A DNA stretch of 64,000 nt from Catonia carolina (Eukaryota > Arthropoda > Insecta > Hemiptera > Achilidae), in assembly GCA_035578175.1 (NCBI GenBank), contig JAQMRL010000022.1, positions 1,302,001-1,366,000 on the forward strand, in the 5' to 3' direction. Of this stretch, positions 34,952-44,239 are shown one piece after another (positions within the stretch are counted from its first letter, which is position 1; each line of letters begins with the position of its first letter). A model generated the notes under the pieces. It was not told where the DNA came from. It saw only the letters and a list, made by a program, of their open reading frames with translations, and made no database searches. Made by a program: the position numbers and the translations under genes.

Positions 34952-36814
34952 GTAACGATATCTGTAACCTTTATTTTTTTGTTGATTTAGAATCTGATAG
35001 TTAACTCATAATGTATAAATAAAATATACACGTTCCGCGCCAACAGTGTACAATTCCAATCATCAATTCACGCCGTAAAAAACATTAGAAAATTCGTTTT
35101 GCCATAGCTCTCTGATTATTATTGCTATAGTCAAAATTCAAGCATTGAAAATATAATAATTCTGAGAAACAAGACCGGAAATATTAATAGATTACGCCTA
35201 CGTTATTTAAAAATGATGTTGGTTTGAACATTAAATTCAATAAACTATTAGCAGATTATATTTTTCGAATAATTGGTAAGAATAAATTTGTACGTTCTTT
35301 CATAACGACGATGATAATATTCATATTTGCAAATCCAGTGTATCAATTAACTTAAAATTAGGTAAATTATGAGATTTGAAATTTTCGGCACAATTAAATT
35401 GGGTTTTTAGATCATTAGGCTAGAAGTTAGTTCAAACATTTACATGTTATCTGAAATAATCAGAAAAAATAATTGGGTTACATTTCTAGGTTTATAACCG
35501 TATCACTCAGAAGAAAAGTGTTTTCATGAGCATAGGAGGCCTTTTAAAAATCTTTCAGTTTGCATCTTGCAAAAGCGCTTTTAATATTCACTGCAAGGTC
35601 TAACTGTATAATAATCTACTGTCGTTGGAAGAAGCTCATAACAGTTTTTCCTTCACCAGTACCACTTCTGTACTTAATATGATTTAGTTTAAAGTTAACT
35701 TCTCTAGTGGAAAAAACAGAACTATAAATGTAGCCTTAGAAGTAGCAAATGAAATTAAAAAAAATATTTCAAGTTTAACTGCCTGTTATAAGCAATACTA
35801 AATTTTCCCATCATAAAATAAAATTATGAAACAAACTACGAATCAACGCGGAGAAATGTTGAAAAATATCACCCAAAAATTGTTCATATCGTTAACCGTT
35901 TTTAACGTGACGGTTTGTCGTCAAAACGCAGAATTTGTAGGTTGCTCTAACAAGGTATAGAACATGTATGTGGAAAAATTCATTTTGACAATGCTGGCGA
36001 TTCTACTGACGATTTTTGACAAAAAAAACGGCATTGATGTCCTTATTAGAATTAACCTTAATAATATACAGTGACAAAATCACAATGTGTCACGTTCGTA
36101 TAGTACTGTTTCCATGGTAGCCGACAAAATAATTTGTTAAGTTTGAGAAAGCTTGTATGTGACAACCCAATCTATTTTCTTGCTTCCTTCACATGGCTTT
36201 TTTTATTTCATACTTTAAAAAGCAGCAGAAAATATACTGCTCTTACATAAAATAATACCATAATCATTGCCAACCCGGAAGATCTCTAACAACTTTAAAA
36301 TGTTTTGGGTACATGTTTTAATTCTGGAACGTATAGCATTTCAGTAGTCGTTATTCTGTAATATTCGGCTGTATCGTTAACTGGGCGGTGACAATGGGCG
36401 GATCTTATGTAAAAATGTAAGTCGACGTCACGCGCAGGAACAGTTCCGGACCCATCAGGAAGTCCATACTGACAAATGACGTAATACTGAATGAAACGAT
36501 TTCATTGGTTCATATCGGATGACGTAGTGAATTACAATAAGCTCTCTGATTGGACAATAATAACCAATCAAATTAACGCATTAGAAGACATCTGATTGGC
36601 TAGTTATAGAGATTTTTCATTGGTTGAGAATACTAGACTCTGATTGGTCCGATATTATATTTGCCTTTGACGTCACACGCGCGTTACCGTCAACGTAGGC
36701 CGCCTTACTCGCAAGACCTAAATAATTTGGCAACTGTACATGAATTCTATTAGATTTTATTAATATATTTTCGCATATGTATTGACGCAAACAGTGCAGA
36801 AGAAAAAAAATTCG
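34952..36814 (+). repeat. array unit 5
   Basis: Last unit. Its right TTAA (36815-36818) has been used as the target of the piggyBac-like element that follows. Confidence 0.85.
36420..36690 (+). promoter_or_regulatory. CCAAT-box and CRE-like cluster, repeated in each unit
   Basis: Within about 260 bases there are six or seven CCAAT boxes in both orientations (CATTGGTTC, GATTGGACA, AACCAATC, TGATTGGCT, CATTGGTTG, TGATTGGTCC). CRE-like cores TGACGTAA, TGACGTAG and TGACGTCA and a GC-rich GTAGGCCGCC lie nearby. Counterparts are at about 28640-28910, 30770-31050, 32690-32970 and 34550-34830. CCAAT is the NF-Y site and TGACGTCA the CREB/ATF site; promoter activity is inferred. Confidence 0.5.
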
Positions 36815-37009
36815 TTAATCCTTAACCCGAAGTATCGGTCTGTCAGACCAATACAATTTTTTTGTTAGAGAATATTGCATACACTGGTAATAATTTGGGG
36901 TGGCAGCTTGAGTACCTTTTCATTAGTACTTTTAAACTTGTGTCAAATAGAAGGTTAGTTTTCTTTTGTGCGGGATATTGTGTAGGTGAATTTTGCGTCG
37001 TAGTTACCA

Positions 37010-37170
37010 GGTATGTGAGACCTGTACTTCTGATAATGTACATTTTAGTGTAGGTACTTGAAACCTATACTACTGATAATGTACATTTTAGTGTAGGTAC
37101 TAGAAGCCTATACTACTGATAATGAACTGATTACTGTGGGTGTAAGAGGCCTATACTACTGGTAACGAAA
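37010..37170 (+). repeat. tandem subterminal repeats of the piggyBac-like element
   Basis: Four partial repeats of about 53 bases with the core CCTATACTACTGATAATG and GTACATTTTAGTGTAGGTAC. The same core recurs near the right end at 37850-37910. Confidence 0.8.
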
Positions 37171-37249
37171 TTTTTTATGAATTTATGTAATAAGTTATAT
37201 TGCTCCTGCATTTTCATTTACAAATAATTTAACCAATATTTGTGCTACT

Positions 37250-37663
37250 ATGGATCCGGAAAATCAGTTAAGCACTTCTAAACAGAATTATAATCCTGAA
37301 GAAAGAGGGTTTAGGTGTGCTGAGTTAAACTTTGGCGATAATTATGAATCAGTTGACGATGAAGACAAGGATCCAGACTTTGTACTAGACGATGCAAGTG
37401 ATGAAGAAATGGATACGTTTAGTGAACATGATGGCCTACAAAATTTAGTTTCATCTGATTCAGATGACTCGTGTGCGGTTCAAGACAAAGGTGGTTCTGG
37501 AAATGATTCACATATACCACAATATTTTTATGGTCAGGGGAAAGAAAATTTTATTGTTTATGCGTGTGTTTGCGTATGTTACATATTTTTGGCTACAAAT
37601 TGTAGCCCATACATGTGTTCAATTACATTTTTTGTTCACACCATTCTTCACTTTATTGTATAA
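37250..37663 (+). pseudogene. truncated piggyBac-like transposase N-terminus
   Basis: A 137-residue frame starts MDPENQLSTSKQNYN and is very acidic, with DDEDKDPDFVLDDASDEE and a SSDSDDS run. An Asp/Glu/Ser-rich N-terminus is typical of piggyBac transposases, but the catalytic DDD domain is absent. After YFYGQGKENF the sequence turns hydrophobic and probably reflects the deletion junction. The assignment rests on the TTAA ends as much as on the protein. Confidence 0.6.
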
Positions 37664-37943
37664 TTTTATCATAGTAACTAACTTTACATTGAAATATTAA
37701 TTATTAATAACTTTTCGCGTAATTTTTGTTGACATTACTTTTAATGATATACATTACTTAAATAATTTTTTAGTGTTTTATATGTTTTACTGCATCTTTG
37801 AAAAATAAAAATTGAAGTATATCACTGTATTTGAAGCGTTAAAAGCCTAGGTCTGATAGACCTATACTTCTGATCGATCTAGGTCTGGTAGACCTATACT
37901 TCCGATTAATGAAAAATTTTCTATACTTCGGGTTAAGGGTTAA

Positions 37944-38312
37944 AGCAAGGTCCGGGAAGGAAACACAGTTGAGGTTATATGATGCAATGGCACTGCCCCC
38001 TTTGTTGTACGGTAGTGAAACATGAGGGTAACAACAAAAGGATAGGAAGTTGGAAGCAGCTTAAATGAGTTTATTAAGATCGACGAGAGGAGCAACATTT
38101 AGGGATGATTTGGGTAGAACGGAATCTGTGAGGCAGAGGATTGAACAATATTGGGAGAGGTGGTTGCAACATACACGCCGCATGCCAGAGGTTCGGTATC
38201 CGCTACTGGCCTTACAATAATGTCCACAAGGAGTGCGGTCGTTGGGTAGATCACGAAGATGAGTAGAAGCTGGAACAGGCAATGTACTTAATCCGTAAAT
38301 GAGGAAGAAGGA
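37944..38312 (+). pseudogene. RTE-like LINE copy, right half of the split copy
   Basis: Continues the frame broken at 27487: FKARSGKETQLRLYDAMALP, PLLYGSET, then MSLLRSTRGATFRDDLGR, RIEQYWERWLQHTRRMPEVR and YPLLALQ, ending in a GAA-rich tail. Three or more stops interrupt it. Fusing 27470-27490 to 37944 gives CG-INRTFKARSGKETQ, parallel to CGNISRTLGNKTRKETR in the full-length LINE at 17.7 kb. Confidence 0.85.
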
Positions 38313-38324
38313 GAAGAAGAGATC

Positions 38325-38405
38325 ATTTTCAGACCTGAGTCTGGAATCAAACCCGGTACTTCCGCGTTGCAGGCTAGCGCACTACCACTACGGTACGGTG
38401 GCGGC
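38325..38405 (-). repeat. tRNA-derived SINE head or tRNA pseudogene
   Basis: On the minus strand: GTAGTGGTAGTGCGCTAGCC (A-box region) and GTACCGGGTTTGATTCC (B box), spaced as in a tRNA-type Pol III promoter. No acceptor stem pairs cleanly, so it is not called as a tRNA gene. Confidence 0.55.
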
Positions 38406-40500
38406 CAATTTACCAAATTTGTTTAGCGTAAATAAATAAATTTAATGACACGTACTAGTTTAATTATTAAACATTAAAACATATTGTCCTGTAACCCATA
38501 ATAGTCTGTAATGACCAAAATGTTGATGAGCCTAAAAAAAACTAAAAAAAATAATTAATTAGATATTAAATTTGCGGAAAAATGCAGTGCAACGCTATAC
38601 AATTTTAAATTGGTCTGTAATTTTTATAATTTGAAATTTGTAAATTTTGAAATTTACGTATTTAATATTGAAATTGGTAAATTTCAAAATTTACCGATTT
38701 TGAAATCAATTGGTAAATTGGTTTAAAAAAATTTAAATTTGTTTTACAACTTTTTTTTTAAATTTAAAAAAATTTAAATTGGTTTTGTAACAGAATTTTA
38801 AGAGAAAATTCTTAAACAACAAAAATTTGGAATGTTTGAACAATTGACGAAGATTTATTAGCCTATTTTTTAATACAAAATAGTTCTTTTAATAAAAGTA
38901 TAGTTTAGTGTAGTCTTAGTTTATAGTGTAGTCTTTTAACAAAATAGTTTTTTAGTTTGAGATTCAGAATGTGGCTAATCCAAATGAAGAACGTGTGCAA
39001 CATTAATTGTGGGATTGATAAGAGTAATCATGTCTGCAATTTCATATTGTTATTCCTATTTTTATTATTCCTATTTTAAAACAATTAAGTACCAGTTTAA
39101 CGTATTCCAAATATATGTTTAAAATAAATATCAAATTTTGTTCAAATTATTCTGTCATACAATTAATTTTGATCTGTTATTTTTTGTTAATTAAAATGCT
39201 AACTGTTTAATGGACAATATTATAGTTGGATTATAATGTACACTGCGCACAAATTAAGATTTATCCTGAACACTTTGAATTGTCATATGTAATGCATTTA
39301 TTATTTTAAAGAATATTTAGTTTATTTTACTATTTGGACTTGTCATATACTGTATGTTATTTTACGTGACAATAAAGTTTTTATGTTAATAACAATTTTT
39401 TAGATAATAATTTAGTTACAATTTTGAACGCTCTTCAGATAAAAGGTAAATTTATGTAGCCGATAACTAATAATCCAGTTTAATAAACAAGATTTCAAAT
39501 CAAGGTCTGTGAAGCCCTTTGGTTATTACTAACGGATCTAATAAATATACAGAAATGTATTTGGTTATTGTATCAATTCTGTTAATGAAGTCCAGCGTTG
39601 GATATTTGTAATACAAACAGTATTTGTAGTACTGCAACCACAAACAGACAAGAGTAAGCTATACGTAGGAGCAAGTTATCTCTAATGTTAAATTCTCTTT
39701 GATATGATAATATTTAATTCGAACAATTATGTATTAATGTAGTACAGTTGGTTTGTGAGAAGCATGGTCAGTTTGCTAAGGTTGTGTCGTTGTTTGTTTA
39801 CTACATTAATTCCTGCTATTGTTACGGGAAGCGATGTGAATAGGGCTTGCATTGGGCCGGAGCTGTTCCTGACGTGACCAGGAATTTATGTTCTATTATG
39901 TTACAGTGGAAAAATCCTTTCTCCACAATTCAGCGGACAATAGTACCCCTCTGGCTAAATGACATTCGCGAGAAAATGCTTTTCCGACAAAAAGAAACGT
40001 TTACAAGTAGCTTCCGAATAATTTATACAGCTATACGTATATGCTCTTATTGACGTTATTTTGAAAATAATTTTGTTTTACGGATTTATTATTAGTCTGT
40101 TATTCACTGTATTTGTTGTTTAAGGTTCATTTTTACTGATTCAATTTATTGAACTTTTATTCCAGTTTAGCAGACTGAATTTTAATTCGGAATTAACAAG
40201 GTGCCTTAACTTATTGGAACGGCATGTCTCCTTAGTTTAATTAATTTTTTTTATGGAGAATGTACAATTATATTTTCCAAGGCCGCTTTAGTACAATTTT
40301 TTTTATTAGTTTCATATTAATTTTTTGTTACTAAGCCTACATTCTGTTACAATAAGTATTAATGCAGTTTCATATCCATAATACTTATTCGGATAATACA
40401 ACTCTAAGTGAGTAATACTTACTCATTTTTTGAATTTATGTTTATTTGGGTTAGGACTGACTCAACGAGCCAACGTTCCAACAAACGTTTTTGTACTGTT
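38406..40500. other. gene-free AT-rich stretch
   Basis: The segment 38590-38790 is built of AAATTTAC / GTAAATTT words and is self-complementary simple sequence. A 68-residue open frame at 39847-40053 has no recognisable motif and is not called. Confidence 0.45.
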
Positions 40501-40533
40501 TACAAAAATCAATTAAAATTAAGGACACCTCCT

Positions 40534-40848
40534 TAGCTGCTAGTACTAGCAGGACCTACTAGCGCATCGGTGACGGTTTCCACGGAGCTAGTTAATTATT
40601 GCCAGTGCTCTGAAAACGTATGTGAGGTTTGTTGTGCATTGCTGTACAAAGAACAGCTTACTAGCAACTATTAACATTTCGAAACGTTCACGAGGAAGTT
40701 TACTGGCGCTAGTCAATCACGTGACCTTTTCTCCCCTACTAGTGCTAGTAAAATCAAACATGTTCAAAGTCACAAACGCGCTAGTGAGTAATAGCGCTTT
40801 AAATAAACTAGTTGTTAGTTATTCGTTCAGTTAGTAGACTAGCAGCTA
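40534..40848. mobile_element. putative MITE dense in ACTAGC / GCTAGT words
   Basis: Ends TAGCTGCTAGTA and CTAGCAGCTA are inverted. More than ten CTAG tetramers lie within about 315 bases, mostly as ACTAGC or GCTAGT, in either direction. No convincing target duplication. Confidence 0.45.
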
Positions 40849-40851
40849 GTG

Positions 40852-41462
40852 TCTGTAACATGATGATGGCCTCCAGCAGAAAGAAGCAATATGTAAAACC
40901 ATTTCGGAAAACATTTCTAATTTTTTTAACTAACTAAAACTTGTTGGAAATGTCATATTTTTTAAAGTAAACAAAGTATTTCTCATGTTTTTGTTCTAAA
41001 ATATTATTTCGGAAAACTCGCTTAATGAGATAATGTACAATGTAGTACTAGTAAAAGTTTTGTTTTTGAAGAAAAACTGTCCTCGTAACTTAAAAAGTAA
41101 TGATTTTCTGTTAAATTTTATTGCTTCATCATTTTCCATAATTATTACAGAACAATACTGCTAAATATTATGTTAATCCGCGAAATAGTTGTTGAACAAT
41201 GACGATGTAAAGTATTTGAAAAAATACTGGCTTTTCTTCAAAAATAAAACTTTTACTAATTATATTATCTCATTAACCGTGTGTTTTTCGAAATAGTTTT
41301 ATAGAAAAAACCATGCGAAATACTTTGTTTTATGAAAATACGTCATTTCCGACCAGTTTCAGTTACATAAAATAAATAGATATAATTATGTTTTCTGAAA
41401 TGGTTTTACAATGCGCTTATTGCTCCCCTCTGCCGGAGGCCATCAAGTTACAGACAGACAGT
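40852..41462. repeat. long inverted (fold-back) repeat, arms about 280 bp
   Basis: The left arm starts GTCTGTAACATGATGATGGC and the right arm ends GGCCATCAAGTTACAGAC. Blocks in between match in reverse order: AAAACCATTTCGGAAAACAT, AACAAAGTATTTC, AATGAGATAAT and AGTAAAAGTTTT-TTTTTGAAGAAAA. Identity is about 75-80 percent by eye, with a short centre near 41130-41180. Non-coding; foldback-type element or old inverted duplication. Confidence 0.75.
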
Positions 41463-41469
41463 GGGTCTT

Positions 41470-41590
41470 GGGAATGGGCCTTAAGAGGACTACTGCGTTG
41501 GACTCTGTAAAGCGGAAGGTCCCGGGCTTGACTTCCGGCTGAACCTTGGAAATAATTAGGTCTCCACGTTAAAAACCAACTGATTTCGTA
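41470..41590 (+). repeat. SINE-like sequence with degenerate B box
   Basis: TACTGCGTTGGACTCTGTAA and GGTCCCGGGCTTGACTTCC resemble the lower half of a tRNA with a changed B box. Borders unknown. Confidence 0.4.
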
Positions 41591-42003
41591 TCGTAACCCA
41601 TTGTAGTGGTTAGAAACCAAAGCCGTCGGTGCGACTTTAAACAGAACTAAAATAATAATGAAATAAAATTAGTACATATGGTGGTATTTCAATATTAATT
41701 AAGAATCCTAATTAAAAATCCTAAATATTGTGTAAGAAACTTCAAGTTTCTTTCAGATCCGTAATTGTTAAACAACAATATTCGTATGGTTATCTAAAAA
41801 CTAATTAAAACAACATGTTTCCTTTAATTATATAATGTACCTAATTTTTTATTTTATACAACTCATTTGATAATTGTTTTAGTTTATTATTTATAATTAT
41901 ATTTTGTTTTAGTATATTATTGTATATTTATTTATATTATTGTATATATATTATATATTTATTGTATATTATTGTTTTAGTTTAATTGTTGTTATGTGTC
42001 ATA

Positions 42004-42412
42004 GATGCCCATAATAAGCAGGTGGAGTGTTAAATTATTTGCACTCGACCTGCTAGTTTCAGGGCTACAAAAAAGTAGTTCTGTTTCTTATATCATGGTC
42101 AGCCAATATATGACTAATGCATTTAAGAACAGAAGAAATAGAGGTGTAAAGGACACTAGTCAGAGTTATCTCCTCTGAGAGTAATGAATTTCATTATTTC
42201 ATTATACAGCTAGATCCTGTGGTGAGCAAAGTGAAGGTGTCATTTTCAAAGTGGAAAGTAGATCCTTTTTAGAGGGCTTGGAATGCTGATAAGCATAATT
42301 TTCCATTCAGTGAGGAAAGCAAAGGTAAGCCACATCACTCTTTGTTTTTCTTAGCAAAACCTCCAGAGGTTCAAACCAGCTTTTTGGCTGATGACCTAAA
42401 CAATGTGAGTTG
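42004..42412 (+). repeat. copy B of the four-copy repeat family
   Basis: Begins GATGCCCATAATAAGCAGG and ends CTTTTTGGCTGATGACCTAA. Same family as 1230-1620, 54588-55030 and 55062-55380. Its frame has stops (for example after SYLL), so the open frame of copy A is not conserved. Confidence 0.75.
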
Positions 42413-42729
42413 TGGAACGACTTAAATGTGTGAAACTATTATGTATTGTGGGTTTTAATAAGTTAAAATATCTAGACTTACGCCGGGAGTAGACTTGGAA
42501 AATTCTGGTTTTCGAGCTATTCCGCTAATCGTTACGGTACAAAAACGGACGTATTTTTACTGATTGATTTATCTATTGGTAAATTTTTATTTAAGCATAT
42601 TAGATGATTAATATTAAAAGATTTTTTGTTGATTATCTTCAGAAAGTACCAATTAATTACTTAAAGTCACATGAACTGCTAATGCCTTTAAAGACTACAA
42701 TAGGTCGAGGAATAATATACAAGTTTGCC

Positions 42730-42850
42730 GGAGTGTGATAATTTTCCATGCCCTTCCTCGGAATTCCATATCCTTCCATACCCTTCCTTGGAATCGAACC
42801 CGGGCCTCCCAGCAGTCAAACGCGTTGGTGACTAATCCTCGCGTTAGCTA
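42730..42850 (-). repeat. tRNA-derived SINE head
   Basis: On the minus strand: TAGTCACCAACGCGTTTGAC, GCTGGGAGGCCCGGGTTCGATTCC in two parts (B box GGTTCGATTCC), then two similar GGAAGGGTATGG phrases. A good B box but no foldable full tRNA. Confidence 0.55.
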
Positions 42851-44036
42851 AAATTAATTATGCTACTGGATTTTTTGAACTGGTACCTCTGGATAATTCT
42901 GAACCGGGGATCTTCAGCTTAGAAATTAAGTGTTTCTTATCGATGGTTGTATTGAATTTTTATGTAATTGTTAAGATGTAACCGTTTTTTAATAATTATC
43001 GAGTGAAGAAGCCGTTTTTTGTTTTCCATGAGAATAATTATATTTTAATTAATTTCCATGTTGCGCTTTTGTTAAAAGAAATGGTTCAACTTTAGAAGTT
43101 AATTATAATTTTATGTCTATTATCATGTCAAAAAATGAAATAGTTCTTGTATTTAAAATAATTGTAGCGAATAAAAACATAAAAAATGCATATCTGTATT
43201 ATTTTACAAAACAATAAGGAGTAAAAATAAAATAATTATTTAATTATCAAATTAATGAAACAAAATTATAAGCAAGGAAGATATAATTTCATTAGCATCA
43301 GTAGTAGTTAAGTTAAGAGAAAGTTTTCAAAAACAGCCATCTAAACTTCATCTTAAATAAGACAACGAATTCAAAGAACAATTAATTAATTTGAACCTTG
43401 CAAAGCAGAAGAACAAAACCAGATTTCATACAGACCTCTTTTCATCTTTATGTTAGTTACTACTTGAGAAAATAAAATAAAAAATCTTTTGAAAGGAAAA
43501 GATAACTTGCAATGCTTTGTTGGGAACAAACCAGATGTGCGAATTGCAATCCCTCGGGTTTTTTCTATGGCCATTATTATACGGTTGTATGGACTTGAGG
43601 GGTCCTAAGGACTACAGAGAGGATAATTTTGCCTCCAGAAAAATAGGGGAGTGTAGAGTATCTTGTAGCGGTTTCTTCTTTTTTTTTTGGTTATGTCATT
43701 ATAAGAAATCAGTGAATTGATGGTTCAGAACACAATACGTACTGTAATATTTCTCCTTTTTTAAAGTACTGTATTTTCCATCAAAATTATTTTTAGTATT
43801 CTTATACCATCATCACTAAATCATTAATCAGATTTTATAAATTGCTTTCCCCTCCTATCACCGTATTGATAGATTCGTATTTTAACAAAAATATTACTGA
43901 AAAAATTATTTTATAACTTTTTGTTTTAAATTGTATAAAATTCAGCCACAATAACTGAATCAAAACAAAAGGAATTTGTCCCAAGGCTTTTACAAAGTAA
44001 AGAAGAAAATTTATAGGAAAAATCTAGTAAATTAAC
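42851..44036. other. AT-rich gene-free stretch
   Basis: Open frames here are short and lack recognisable motifs. Nothing called. Confidence 0.45.
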
Positions 44037-44239
44037 TAACGGGTGTTTTATTAAGGACGCAACCCTGATTATAAGAATATAGGAGTAATACAATACATCG
44101 GTAATTATTCTGTCCCCCAATCGGTATGTTGGCAACAGTTTACTCAAGGCCAACTACCTGAGACAGTTAAAATGTCCCAGTCAAGCATTAGTGTGGTGAC
44201 AGCAGTCGTTTCGTTATACTGTGTCAGCAGTGGTTTTTT

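Larger units (their letters stand above)
27487..36818 (+). repeat. tandem array of five TTAA-bounded units inserted in a LINE
   Basis: Five head-to-tail units, each beginning GTAACGATATCTGTAA (one copy GTACCG) and ending near GAAGAAAAAAAATCG. One TTAA lies at every border: 27487, 29030, 31218, 33085, 34948 and 36815. Unit spacings are 1543, 2188, 1867, 1863 and 1867 bases. Units are about 90 percent or more alike, and the starts of units 4 and 5 look identical over more than 150 bases. No long conserved ORF, no reverse transcriptase or transposase, no tRNA or snRNA recognised. The array lies exactly at a TTAA within a LINE frame, so it arrived as a TTAA-targeted insertion. Superfamilies with a TTAA duplication are piggyBac, Kolobok and Sola3; terminal inverted repeats are only about 7 bases here, so none is confirmed. 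Confidence 0.9.
36819..37939 (+). mobile_element. non-autonomous piggyBac-like element, 1.1 kb, TTAA duplication
   Basis: TTAA at 36815-36818 and 37940-37943 flanks ends TCCTTAACCCGAAGTAT and, inverted, CCCTTAACCCGAAGTAT. Inside both ends the phrase AGACCTATACTTCTGATA recurs (37018, about 37060, 37110, 37150, 37855, 37890), including a tandem repeat of about 53 bases. These are probable transposase-binding repeats. It carries only the N-terminal part of a transposase-like ORF. It sits on the right TTAA of the tandem array. Confidence 0.85.

Noticed and set aside
27487..36818. CRISPR array, histone, rDNA or snRNA tandem array
   Set aside because: Units of 1.86 kb without spacers, histone frames, rRNA or snRNA motifs; TTAA borders point to a mobile origin.
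27487..36818. Helitron-derived satellite
   Set aside because: No TC...CTRR termini with a 3' hairpin and no A/T insertion site; borders are TTAA.
38325..38405. Functional tRNA gene
   Set aside because: A- and B-box-like words are present but the acceptor and anticodon stems do not pair convincingly; SINE head preferred.
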